This document shows, piece by piece, positions 27,480-35,852 of a stretch of 64,000 nucleotides of DNA. The notes beneath the pieces are model-generated. The model was not told the DNA's origin and searched no databases. It saw only the letters and a program-made list of their open reading frames with translations. Location: the NCBI RefSeq assembly GCF_013315265.1, contig NZ_JABUFE010000005.1, forward strand, positions 62,001 to 126,000, given 5' to 3'. Each line of letters starts with the position of its first letter. The first letter of the stretch is position 1. The translations under genes were made by a program, and so were the position numbers. Origin of the DNA: Parasulfitobacter algicola. GTDB taxonomy: Bacteria; Pseudomonadota; Alphaproteobacteria; Rhodobacterales; Rhodobacteraceae.

Positions 27480-27515
27480 GCCCCGGACCTGATCCAGGGC
27501 CTTTGGGGATTTTTA
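27480..27515. terminator. Palindromic terminator element between DUF4336 gene and serS
   Basis: GCCCCGGA (27480-27487) pairs with TCCAGGGC (one mismatch) across CCTGA, followed downstream by a TTTTT run at 27510-27514. It lies between convergent genes, so it may act in both directions. It belongs to the same element family as the hairpin after tkt (47866-47888). Confidence 0.65.
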
Positions 27516-28805
27516 GCTAAGCTGACCGTCAGTCGTCAAAACCAACTTCCCACTCAGATAACTGTGCAGCACATCTGGCAGTACCACGGATCCATCGGTC
27601 TGTTGGCCATTTTCCAGCACTGCAATCAGCGCGCGGCCCACGGCCAAGCCTGACCCGTTCAGTGTATGAACGAACTGTGGCTTGCCACCATCTGAGGGCT
27701 TATATCGCGCATTCATGCGGCGGGCCTGAAAATCGCCGCAGGTCGAAACAGAACTGATTTCGCGGTATTGCCCCTGACCGGGCAGCCAGACTTCGATGTC
27801 ATACGTCCGCTTGGCACCAAAACCGATATCACCAGTGCATAAGTTCACCGTGCGATAGGCCAGCCCGAGCTTTTCCAGAATACCTTCGGCGCAACGTGTC
27901 ATGCGTTTTTGTTCGTTTTCAGACTGATCAGGGTGCACAATGCTGACCATTTCAACCTTTTCAAATTGATGCTGGCGTAACATACCGGCAGTATCGCGAC
28001 CGGCACTTCCGGCCTCAGAGCGGAAGCATTGTGTGTGGGCGACATAGCGGCGGGGCAGATAGTCTTCGTCGACCGTAAGACCGTTGACGATATTGGTCAG
28101 GGTGACCTCGGCCGTGGGGACCAGCCACCAGCCGTTTGTCGTCTGATAGCTGTCTTCACCAAATTTCGGCAGTTGTCCTGTGCCCAACATCATATCTTCG
28201 CGTACCAAGATGGGTGTCCATGTTTCGGTCAAACCGTTTTCATCAACATGCGTGTCCAGCATGAATTGCGCCAGCGCCCGGTGGATACGGGCCACGGCGC
28301 CGGACAACACCACAAACCGGCTGCCTGATAGTTTTGCGGCGGTTTCGAAATCCATGCCTGGGATCACGCCAGGCAGCTCATAATGCTCTTTCGCGGGGAA
28401 ATCCAAGACGCGCGGGTCGCCATGACGATTGATTTCAACATTGTCGCTTTCATCTGCGCCATCGGGCACATCATCGTAAATTACGTTGGGCAGGCCCATC
28501 AGCAGATCGCTCAGGCGGGCGTCTTCAGCCTTGGCTTCGTCATTCAGGCGAGCCACGGTATCTTTCTTTTCGGCCACAAGCGTACGCAGACGTTCGAATT
28601 CGGCGTTATCGCCACGTGCTTTGGCAGCGCCCACGTCTTTGGATGCGGCGTTCTGGGCGGCCTTGGCTTCTTCGGCGGCTTGAATTTTGATGCGGCGTGC
28701 TTCGTCAAGGGCCAGAATGGATGATGACTGCGGTTCCAACCCACGGCGTGTCATTGCCGCATCAAAAGCGACTGGATTTTCGCGGATTGCGCGTATGTCG
28801 TGCAT
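27513..28805 (-). CDS. serS: Seryl-tRNA synthetase
   Basis: Class II synthetase for tRNA-Ser, 430 residues. The N-terminal antiparallel coiled-coil arm that grips the tRNA spans about residues 30-105 (rich in Ala, Lys, Glu), and the catalytic motifs follow: [46 protein letters not shown] and [18 protein letters not shown]. Full length. Transcribed away from yajC. Confidence 0.97.
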   Translation of the reverse strand: MHDIRAIRENPVAFDAAMTRRGLEPQSSSILALDEARRIKIQAAEEAKAAQNAASKDVGAAKARGDNAEFERLRTLVAEKKDTVARLNDEAKAEDARLSDLLMGLPNVIYDDVPDGADESDNVEINRHGDPRVLDFPAKEHYELPGVIPGMDFETAAKLSGSRFVVLSGAVARIHRALAQFMLDTHVDENGLTETWTPILVREDMMLGTGQLPKFGEDSYQTTNGWWLVPTAEVTLTNIVNGLTVDEDYLPRRYVAHTQCFRSEAGSAGRDTAGMLRQHQFEKVEMVSIVHPDQSENEQKRMTRCAEGILEKLGLAYRTVNLCTGDIGFGAKRTYDIEVWLPGQGQYREISSVSTCGDFQARRMNARYKPSDGGKPQFVHTLNGSGLAVGRALIAVLENGQQTDGSVVLPDVLHSYLSGKLVLTTDGQLS

Positions 28806-28977
28806 TTATCTGGCTCCTTTGTTTGATTGTCAGCCCGAAACCCCCATATGCCGCAGAGCCGCGGGGTTGAAAACCTTGAAATTGACCTTTGCTGCCCATT
28901 GTGCTTTGCGTCGCGCAGACGTATCTTGCGCCGAATTTTCGCGGGGGACAGGCCCCGCCAACATAAAGAGGATGCCC

Positions 28978-29262
28978 ATGGAAGGCAGTGCTATCGCCCA
29001 ATTCGCCCCGTTAATTCTGATTTTTGCGATCATGTATTTTCTGCTGATCCGCCCACAGCAAAAGAAAGTGAAAGAACATCAGGCGATGGTCGCGGCTTTG
29101 CGGCGCGGTGATCAGGTGGTCACCCAAGGTGGTCTGATCGGTAAGGTGACCAAGGTCAAAGATGAAAATGAGGTTGAAGTTGAACTGGCCGATGGTGTCC
29201 GTGTTCGTGTGGTTCAATCGACAATTGCGCAGGTCTTGAACAAGACTGAACCTGCAGCTTGA
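28978..29262 (+). CDS. yajC: Preprotein translocase accessory subunit YajC
   Basis: A 94-residue single-pass protein of the SecDF-YajC complex. The N-terminal helix PLILIFAIMYFLLIRPQQKKVKEH and the MVAALRRGDQVVTQGGLIGKV block are diagnostic. I chose the ATG at 28978 because AGAGG lies 6 bases upstream; the ATG at 28972 is too close. First gene of the yajC-secD-secF unit. Confidence 0.95.
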   Translation: MEGSAIAQFAPLILIFAIMYFLLIRPQQKKVKEHQAMVAALRRGDQVVTQGGLIGKVTKVKDENEVEVELADGVRVRVVQSTIAQVLNKTEPAA

Positions 29263-29286
29263 TCCGGTCCATCAAGGAAAGCGCGT

Positions 29287-30951
29287 ATGTTACAAATTGA
29301 TGCCTGGAAACGGGTCATGATCCTGATGACCGTGGCGGTGGGTCTTTTGCTGGCGATGCCGAATGCGTTTTATACGCGTGTTGAGATGCACAATGACGCG
29401 CAGATTGCGATGGAACGAACAGGTGTCTCGACGCCGGAATTAGAACAACAGGCGGCACTGTGGCCGTCTTATCTGCCGTCGTCCTTGGTCAATCTGGGGC
29501 TTGATCTGCGCGGTGGTGCGCATCTGCTAGCCGAAGTTCAGGTGAATCAGGTGCTGGATGCACGAATGGTGTCGTTCTGGCCCGAGGTGCGCGATGCTTT
29601 GCGGGCAACAGGGACGATTGGCAGTATTGAGCGGTTGGGTGTTGAGAACGGTGAAATGCGCATTCGTTTGAATGACAACCCCGATCGCATGGAAGAAGCG
29701 ATCGGGGTTGTGCGTGGTTTGTCGCGGCAAACTATATCGCTAACGGGTGTACCAGTCAGTGACATTGATGTACGCAGCGAAGGGGCAATCTTGATTATCT
29801 CGGTCAGTGAGGCCGAGAGGACAGCATCCAGCGAACGCACCATGGCACAAAGCCGTGAGATCATCGAGCGACGTATCAACGAGGTTGGTACGCGTGAGCC
29901 GAACATCCAACGACAGGGCGATGATCGCATTTTGATACAGGTACCAGGGATCGGGTCGGCTCAAGAGCTGAAAGATCTTATCGGCACAACCGCAAAACTG
30001 ACGTTCAATCACGTCGTAAGCTCTACCAGCGATCCGAACGCGCGGGCCCGGATCGGGCAGATCGTGCTGCCGTCTTTGGATCAGCCAGGCACATTTTATA
30101 TTTTGCGCGAAAGTCCCGTTGTCACTGGCGAAGATCTGGTCGATTCTCAACCATCTTTTGATCAAAACGGTCAAGCTGCGGTCAGCTTTCGCTTCAACGC
30201 ATCGGGCGGTGCGAAGTTTGGGCAGTATACAGCTGAAAACGTCGGACTGCCGTTTGCGATTGTCTTGGATGGCGAGGTAATCAGCGCGCCACGGATCAAT
30301 GATGCGATCTTGGGTGGATCGGGAATTATTACCGGTAATTTTACCGTCGAGGAAAGCGTACAGCTTGCGGTTTTGCTGCGCGCGGGTGCTTTGCCTGCTG
30401 AGCTGACCTGGCTTGAAGAACGCACAGTTGGTCCCGATTTGGGCCAGGATAGTATCGATGCGGGCCGCATTGCTTGTATTGTGGCGTTTATCGCAGTGCT
30501 GGTCTTTATGTTCCTAAGCTACGGCACCTTTGGGATGTTTGCCAATATCGCGCTAATCATCAATGTGGGGCTGATCTTTGGTCTATTGTCTCTGATCGGG
30601 GCGACGCTGACCTTGCCTGGGATCGCGGGGATCGTGCTGACTATCGGGATGGCGGTGGATGCCAACGTGCTTATATTTGAGCGGATCAAAGAAGAACTGA
30701 AATCAGCCAAAGGTCCGGCCCGTGCGATTGAGCTGGGTTATGAAAAAGCGCTAAGCGCCATTCTTGACGCCAATGTCACCACCTTCATTACGGCGCTGAT
30801 CCTGTTTGTCATGGGGTCCGGCCCGGTGCGGGGATTTGCGATTACACTTGGTCTGGGGATCATCACCTCGGTCTTTACGGCGATTTATGTCACGCGGTTG
30901 TTCGTTGTGATGTGGTTCGAATTCCGCCGTCCCAAAACGATTGAGGTATAG
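29287..30951 (+). CDS. secD: Protein-export membrane protein SecD
   Basis: A 554-residue RND-type subunit that uses the proton gradient to complete protein export. Seen are helix 1, the periplasmic SLVNLGLDLRGGAHLL motif, the head region, and five C-terminal helices with IVLTIGMAVDANVLIFERIKEEL and ITLGLGIITSVFTAIYV. It lies 24 bp after yajC and 3 bp before secF. Confidence 0.97.
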   Translation: MLQIDAWKRVMILMTVAVGLLLAMPNAFYTRVEMHNDAQIAMERTGVSTPELEQQAALWPSYLPSSLVNLGLDLRGGAHLLAEVQVNQVLDARMVSFWPEVRDALRATGTIGSIERLGVENGEMRIRLNDNPDRMEEAIGVVRGLSRQTISLTGVPVSDIDVRSEGAILIISVSEAERTASSERTMAQSREIIERRINEVGTREPNIQRQGDDRILIQVPGIGSAQELKDLIGTTAKLTFNHVVSSTSDPNARARIGQIVLPSLDQPGTFYILRESPVVTGEDLVDSQPSFDQNGQAAVSFRFNASGGAKFGQYTAENVGLPFAIVLDGEVISAPRINDAILGGSGIITGNFTVEESVQLAVLLRAGALPAELTWLEERTVGPDLGQDSIDAGRIACIVAFIAVLVFMFLSYGTFGMFANIALIINVGLIFGLLSLIGATLTLPGIAGIVLTIGMAVDANVLIFERIKEELKSAKGPARAIELGYEKALSAILDANVTTFITALILFVMGSGPVRGFAITLGLGIITSVFTAIYVTRLFVVMWFEFRRPKTIEV

Positions 30952-30954
30952 CGC

Positions 30955-31923
30955 ATGCGCTTAAGACTGGTTCCACAGGAAACAAATCTGGATTTCTTTG
31001 GCCGCTGGAAGCTGTGGTTGGGGATATCTGCGGTGCTGGTAGTGGTGGCTTTCGGGTCGTTTCTGCTGCAGGGCTTGAATTTCGGCATTGATTTTCGTGG
31101 TGGCACGACCATCCGCACGGTGGCGGAAGACCCTATTGATATCGGTGTGTACCGCGATGCAGTCACGCCGCTTGGGTTGGGTGATGTGTCGATTACCGAA
31201 GTGTTTGACCCGCAGTTCGCGGCAAATGAAAACGTCGCCATGGTCAACATTCAAGCGCAAGAGGGGCAAGAGGCCGCAACGGGTGATATGGTCATTGCTG
31301 TGACTGAAGCGTTGGTGGCGATTGATCCGACGCTTCGCGTACAGGCAGTTGAATCCGTGGGGCCATCTGTGTCCGGCGAATTAATCTGGACAGCGGCTTT
31401 GGCCATCGTTTTGGCGATTGGGGCTGTTTTGATCTATATCTGGTTACGGTTTGAATGGCAGTTTGCCCTGGGGGCGGTAGCCGCATTGGTGCATGACGTG
31501 ATACTGACCATCGGTATCTTTTCAGAACTGCAGATCCGCTTTGATCTGGCTATTATCGCTGCATTGCTGACGATTGTCGGTTATTCACTGAACGATACGG
31601 TGGTGGTCTTTGACCGCGTTCGGGAAAATCTGCGGAAATATAAAAAGAAAGACCTGAAAGAGGTTTTGAACCTGTCCATCAACGAAACGCTAAGCCGGAC
31701 GGTGATGACATCGGTGACGACACTGCTTGCACTGATTTCACTTTATGTGCTGGGCGGTGACGTGATCCGTGGGTTCGTCTTCGCGATGATCTGGGGCGTG
31801 ATTATAGGGACCTATTCTTCGGTCTTTGTGGCCTCGACCGTATTGCTGTTTCTTGGCGTCAAACGCGATTGGTCCAAGCCGGATAACACTTCCGGTAACC
31901 AATTTGCGAATGTGGATGCCTGA
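30955..31923 (+). CDS. secF: Protein-export membrane protein SecF
   Basis: Partner of SecD, 322 residues, six helices. Motifs: LNFGIDFRGGTTIRT, AIGAVLIYIWLRFEWQFALGAV and TIVGYSLNDTVVVFDRVREN. Its end overlaps the next gene by 8 bp. Confidence 0.97.
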   Translation: MRLRLVPQETNLDFFGRWKLWLGISAVLVVVAFGSFLLQGLNFGIDFRGGTTIRTVAEDPIDIGVYRDAVTPLGLGDVSITEVFDPQFAANENVAMVNIQAQEGQEAATGDMVIAVTEALVAIDPTLRVQAVESVGPSVSGELIWTAALAIVLAIGAVLIYIWLRFEWQFALGAVAALVHDVILTIGIFSELQIRFDLAIIAALLTIVGYSLNDTVVVFDRVRENLRKYKKKDLKEVLNLSINETLSRTVMTSVTTLLALISLYVLGGDVIRGFVFAMIWGVIIGTYSSVFVASTVLLFLGVKRDWSKPDNTSGNQFANVDA

Positions 31924-32671
31924 CAGTATTGCCACTGCGCTGGCCACACCCGGTTTGGTGTGGCTGGTTGCAACGGCACTGGCTGCAGGCGTCGTCTATG
32001 GGTTCGCAGGTTTTGGTGCGGCATTGATCTTTATGCCGATTGCCACGATTTTTATCGCCCCTGAAGTCGCGGTCGCAGCTTTTTCCATTTCTGCATTGGC
32101 GTCCCTGTTCACTGTTGTGCCCAAGGCTTGGGCTGTGGCAAACAAAGGTGCCACGCTGCGCATGATTGGGGCCGCCGTCGTAACCGCCCCGCTTGGGATC
32201 TGGATTTTACGCACGACAGATGACACGCTGTTGCGTTGGGCTGTGTCAGTCGTTGTTTTTATCACACTTCTGGCACTGATCACTGGATGGCGATACAAGG
32301 GCGTGCCGTCCCATGCCGCCCGTTTCGGTGTTGGTGCCGCCACGGGATTTGTGGGCGGGGCCACCGGGTTGATGGGCCCAATTGTTGTGCTGTTTAATCT
32401 AAGTGGAACGGATCCAGTATCTGTAAGTCGTGCTAATTCGCTGGTATTTCTGACACTTAGCAGTCTGGCATTGTTACCGCTTATGGCGTTGCAGGGTGTG
32501 CTTGGCTTGGCCTCTGTTCTGCTTGGGCTTTTGCTTTTGGTGCCTTATGGTGTGGGCGCGGTGGTCGGACAGGCTTTGTTCAATCCGCAGTATGAACGGC
32601 TTTATCGTCTGTGCGCCTATGGCATTATTGCGGTGGCTGTGCTGCTTGGATTGCCGATTTATAACCGCTAG
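31916..32671 (+). CDS. TauE/SafE family permease (DUF81)
   Basis: A 251-residue membrane protein of about seven or eight helices with the DUF81 repeat hallmarks GFAGFGAALIFMPI and VGAATGFVGGATGLMGPIVV. The family exports or imports small anions such as sulfite, sulfoacetate or taurine-derived compounds; the substrate here is unknown. The start at 31916 overlaps the secF stop. Readings further upstream lie inside secF. Its insertion between secF and the Mth938 gene is not obviously functional. Confidence 0.8.
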   Translation: MPDSIATALATPGLVWLVATALAAGVVYGFAGFGAALIFMPIATIFIAPEVAVAAFSISALASLFTVVPKAWAVANKGATLRMIGAAVVTAPLGIWILRTTDDTLLRWAVSVVVFITLLALITGWRYKGVPSHAARFGVGAATGFVGGATGLMGPIVVLFNLSGTDPVSVSRANSLVFLTLSSLALLPLMALQGVLGLASVLLGLLLLVPYGVGAVVGQALFNPQYERLYRLCAYGIIAVAVLLGLPIYNR

Positions 32672-32680
32672 GGGGAATGC

Positions 32681-33034
32681 ATGCGTTTGAATGAAGTCAC
32701 TTATACAGATGCCGTTCCGGTTGAAGGATATGGCCCTGGGTTTTTCCGTATTGGCGGGCAGGTGATCGAAGGACCCGCTTTGGTTTTGCCATCGGGTGCA
32801 CAACCCTGGGGTGGTTACGATGATCTTGATGCAGTGTTGGCCGTCGCCGATCAGCTGGATGTGCTTTTCGTCGGTACAGGGGGTGAAATTGCACATATTC
32901 CCGCGCCGATGCGTGAGGCGATAGAGGCAGCTGGCATCGGCATTGAGACGATGAATTCGCCGTCTGCATGCCGGACTTATAATGTGCTTTTGTCGGAAGG
33001 GCGGCGCATCGGCGCGGCGCTATTGCCGGTTTAA
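32681..33034 (+). CDS. Mth938-like domain protein (DUF498)
   Basis: A 117-residue protein of the Mth938/NDUFAF3 fold. Typical motifs: GYGPGFFRIGG near residue 18, LVLPSGAQPW and VLFVGTGGEIAHIPAP, ending in NSPSACRTYNVLLSEGRRIGAALLPV. The mitochondrial homolog is a complex I assembly factor; the bacterial role is unclear. It follows the TauE gene closely and is commonly found after secDF in alphaproteobacteria. Confidence 0.85.
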   Translation: MRLNEVTYTDAVPVEGYGPGFFRIGGQVIEGPALVLPSGAQPWGGYDDLDAVLAVADQLDVLFVGTGGEIAHIPAPMREAIEAAGIGIETMNSPSACRTYNVLLSEGRRIGAALLPV

Positions 33035-33124
33035 GTCTGTGATCCTGCCGCCGAAAATATTTCAGAAAACCCCAGGCACAAGGCCGCACTTTTTCTTGAG
33101 GCCAGAGTAGGATAGGGCTGGGGA

Positions 33125-33739
33125 ATGGAGTTGCGTTTGACTGATATTGCCTGCGCACGCGGGGGCATGATTGTGCTGGATGGTGTCACATTTGCGCTGG
33201 CATCGGGACAGGCGTTGATGCTGCGCGGGCCCAATGGGATCGGTAAGACGACGTTATTGCGCGTGATCGCAGGATTGCAACCTGCGGTCAGCGGACAGAT
33301 AGACGGTGCTGATGAACAGATCGCCTATGCTGGTCATGCCGACGGATTGAAGGCCACGCTAACTGTTTCGGAGAACCTGCAATTCTGGGCAAAGATTTAT
33401 GGAACATCGGGCATTGACGACGCGATTGCAGCGTTTGATCTGACAATGTTGATTGATCGGCGCGCGCATGATTTGTCGGCAGGCCAAAAGCGGCGTCTGG
33501 GTCTGGCGCGTTTACTGGTCACCGGGCGACGAATTTGGGCGTTGGATGAACCGACGGTATCACTGGATGCGATCAGCGTAGGCCTTTTCGCAGATGCGGT
33601 TCGCGCGCATTGTGCTGGCGGGGGCATGGTGTTGATGGCCACGCATATCGATCTGGGGCTGCAGGCTGATACGCTTGATTTGACACCCTACAAGGCCGCA
33701 GCCGCAGTTGAGACCGATTTTGACGAGGCTTTTTTGTGA
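33125..33739 (+). CDS. ccmA: Haem exporter ATPase CcmA
   Basis: Small ABC ATPase of the cytochrome c maturation system I. Walker A is [11 protein letters not shown], signature [15 protein letters not shown], Walker B IWALDEP. It uses ATP to release holo-CcmE from CcmCD. Overlaps ccmB by 4 bp. First of ccmABCDG. Confidence 0.96.
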   Translation: MELRLTDIACARGGMIVLDGVTFALASGQALMLRGPNGIGKTTLLRVIAGLQPAVSGQIDGADEQIAYAGHADGLKATLTVSENLQFWAKIYGTSGIDDAIAAFDLTMLIDRRAHDLSAGQKRRLGLARLLVTGRRIWALDEPTVSLDAISVGLFADAVRAHCAGGGMVLMATHIDLGLQADTLDLTPYKAAAAVETDFDEAFL

Positions 33740-34392
33740 TTGCGCTTTTGCTAAGGGACGTTCGCCTGGCCATTCGCGCTGGGGGTGGTTTTGGGCTAAG
33801 CCTGATGTTTTTTCTGATCTTGGTAAATTTGGTCCCATTCGGAGTGGGTCCAAACAATGAACTACTGTCCAGAATTGCGCCAGGAATTTTATGGCTGGGG
33901 GCTTTGTTGGCCTGCCTTCTGTCTTTGGACCGAATTCTGGCACTTGATTATGAAGATGGGTCGCTTGATCTGCTGGCGACCGCGCCAATCCCGCTGGAAG
34001 GCGTGGTGACGATGAAAGCTTTGGCGCATTGGATCACAACAGGTTTACCATTAACCCTAGCCGCACCGACGCTTGGGGTGTTGTTGAACTTGCCTGGGTC
34101 GGCCTATGGTTGGTTAGCGATATCATTGTTAATCGGAACGCCTGCGCTAAGCATAATCGGAACATTTGGCGCATCGCTGACCGTTGGACTAAAGCGGGGT
34201 GGGTTGTTGTTATCATTGCTGGTTTTGCCGCTTTATGTACCGACACTGATCTATGGTGGCGAAGTTGTGCGTCGCGGAGCAGAGGGGGCCAGTACGCAAA
34301 CGGCGCTGATGATGCTTGGTGGCATTACGGCGGGCTGCATGGCGCTGATACCGTTTGCGGCGGCTGCGGCAATTCGTGTGGGACTAAGGTAG
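33736..34392 (+). CDS. ccmB: Haem exporter permease CcmB
   Basis: A 218-residue six-helix membrane subunit that pairs with Ccm[45 protein letters not shown] and the [11 protein letters not shown] end are typical. 44 bp before ccmC. Confidence 0.95.
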   Translation: MIALLLRDVRLAIRAGGGFGLSLMFFLILVNLVPFGVGPNNELLSRIAPGILWLGALLACLLSLDRILALDYEDGSLDLLATAPIPLEGVVTMKALAHWITTGLPLTLAAPTLGVLLNLPGSAYGWLAISLLIGTPALSIIGTFGASLTVGLKRGGLLLSLLVLPLYVPTLIYGGEVVRRGAEGASTQTALMMLGGITAGCMALIPFAAAAAIRVGLR

Positions 34393-34436
34393 TGATGCAT
34401 CTTGTGGTGCGCGGCATGGGGGGCTAATTAGGCAGT

Positions 34437-35165
34437 ATGTCATTCTGGGAATACGCAAATCCGCGCAAATTCATGTCGACCTCGCAGGTCATTCTGCCAT
34501 GGTTGATTTGCATAACAGCCGCTTGTCTGGTGGTCGGCCTTGTGTGGGGTTTTTTCTTCACACAAGATGATTTTCGACAAGGATCAACCGTCAAGATTAT
34601 CTATCTGCATGTGCCATCGGCGTTAATGGCAATCAATGCGTGGTTGATGATGCTGGTGGCGTCCCTAATCTGGTTGATCCGCAGACACCATGTCAGTGCG
34701 CTTGCAGCCAAGGCTGCAGCCCCGATTGGGCTTGTCATGACATTAATTGCGCTGTTCACTGGCGCGATCTGGGGTAAACCGATCTGGAACACGTATTGGG
34801 CACCGGATCCGCGGCTGATGTCCTTTATGTTCCTGCTTTTCTGTTATGTTGGCTATATCGCGTTGTGGGAAGCTGTGGATGATGTGGACGCGGCGGCTGA
34901 TATGACATCTATTCTTTGCCTTGTCGGGTCGGTCTTTGCGCTGTTGTCGCGATACGCGTTCATTTTTTGGGATCGCGGACTGCACCAGGAAGCGTCGCTT
35001 TCGTTGGATAAGGAAACCAATATTGCGAACGAGTTTTATTATCCGTTACTGATTTGCATGGCAGGGTTTGTGTTGCTGTTTATCACGCTTGTTCTGGTGC
35101 GCACGCGAACGGAAATCAGATCACGCCGTATCCGGGCGCTTATGGCACGAGAACGGATGGCATGA
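34437..35165 (+). CDS. ccmC: Haem-handling protein CcmC
   Basis: A 242-residue six-helix member of the haem-handling WWD family that attaches haem to CcmE. The flanking haem-ligand histidines appear present (YLHVPSALMAI and GLHQEASLSL). The WWD loop, however, reads WNTYWAPDPRLMSF instead of the usual WGTWWVWDARLTS, losing one tryptophan and a glycine. It ends in an ATGA overlap with ccmD. The cluster order supports CcmC in spite of this. Confidence 0.93.
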   Translation: MSFWEYANPRKFMSTSQVILPWLICITAACLVVGLVWGFFFTQDDFRQGSTVKIIYLHVPSALMAINAWLMMLVASLIWLIRRHHVSALAAKAAAPIGLVMTLIALFTGAIWGKPIWNTYWAPDPRLMSFMFLLFCYVGYIALWEAVDDVDAAADMTSILCLVGSVFALLSRYAFIFWDRGLHQEASLSLDKETNIANEFYYPLLICMAGFVLLFITLVLVRTRTEIRSRRIRALMARERMA

Positions 35166-35320
35166 TGCCCGATCTTGGAAAATACGCAGCTGATGTGCTG
35201 CTAGCCTATGCCGTGTCGATCATTCTGATCCTTGGCTTTGTTGTGTTTTGCTGGCTGCAATCACGCATGGCTGTGAAGCGGTTGAAAGATATGGAAGATC
35301 GGAGAGAACATCGTGGTTAA
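35162..35320 (+). CDS. ccmD: Haem exporter subunit CcmD
   Basis: A 51-52 residue single-helix protein with MPDLGKYAADVLLAYAVSII, helix LLAYAVSIILILGFVVFCWLQ and a basic tail KRLKDMEDRREHRG. It stabilises CcmC and helps release holo-CcmE. ATGs at 35162 and 35165 both suit translational coupling to ccmC; it overlaps ccmG by 8 bp. Confidence 0.88.
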   Translation: MMPDLGKYAADVLLAYAVSIILILGFVVFCWLQSRMAVKRLKDMEDRREHRG

Positions 35321-35852
35321 GCCCTTGGTTTTGCTGCCGCCATTGGTTTTTGCAGGGTTTGCGGGATTGGTTTTGTTCGGTACGATGCGCGATGATCCAG
35401 ATGCGCTGCCTTCTGCGCGGGTGGGGCAGAGTGCACCGCCACTTGAGATCGCAAAACTTGCGAACAAACCATTGTTTTCGGATGAAGATTTGCGCGGTGA
35501 TGGTGTAAAGCTGGTTAACTTCTGGGCTAGTTGGTGTACGCCTTGCCGTGTTGAGCATCCCAACCTAATGCAACTGGCCGAAGAAGGTATTCCGATATAC
35601 GGGATCAATTATAAAGAGCCGGACAGTGCGGCTGCTTTGAGATTTCTAACGCAACTGGGTGACCCCTATACCGGAATTGGGACTGATATCACCGGGCGGG
35701 ATACGGCCTTGGACTGGGGGGTTTATGGCATACCCGAAACCTATGTTATTGATGTAGACGGCACGATTTTGTTACGCTTTGCAGGTCCAGTGACACAGCG
35801 TGCACTGGCCGAACAAATTCGTCCGGTAATCACAGCGGCGACGCAGCCCTAG
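35313..35852 (+). CDS. ccmG: Thiol:disulfide oxidoreductase CcmG/DsbE
   Basis: A 179-residue membrane-anchored thioredoxin-fold protein facing the periplasm that keeps apocytochrome c thiols reduced. N-terminal anchor LVLLPPLVFAGFAGLVLF, active site WASWCTPCRVEHP, cis-Pro loop YGIPETYVID. GTG start at 35313. Its stop shares CTAG with cckA, which runs in the other direction. The rest of the system (ccmE, F, H) is elsewhere. Confidence 0.95.
   Translation: MVKPLVLLPPLVFAGFAGLVLFGTMRDDPDALPSARVGQSAPPLEIAKLANKPLFSDEDLRGDGVKLVNFWASWCTPCRVEHPNLMQLAEEGIPIYGINYKEPDSAAALRFLTQLGDPYTGIGTDITGRDTALDWGVYGIPETYVIDVDGTILLRFAGPVTQRALAEQIRPVITAATQP

Noticed and set aside
10668-27512. A horizontally acquired island between scpB and serS
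   Set aside because: Genes here are core alphaproteobacterial modules (fabH, plsX, rpmF, ihfA, dcd), with no integrase, repeat or att site beside the tRNA.
28687-28977. Long N-terminal extension of YajC
   Set aside because: The open frame continues upstream but the sequence is non-coding in type and overlaps serS; the ribosome site fixes 28978.
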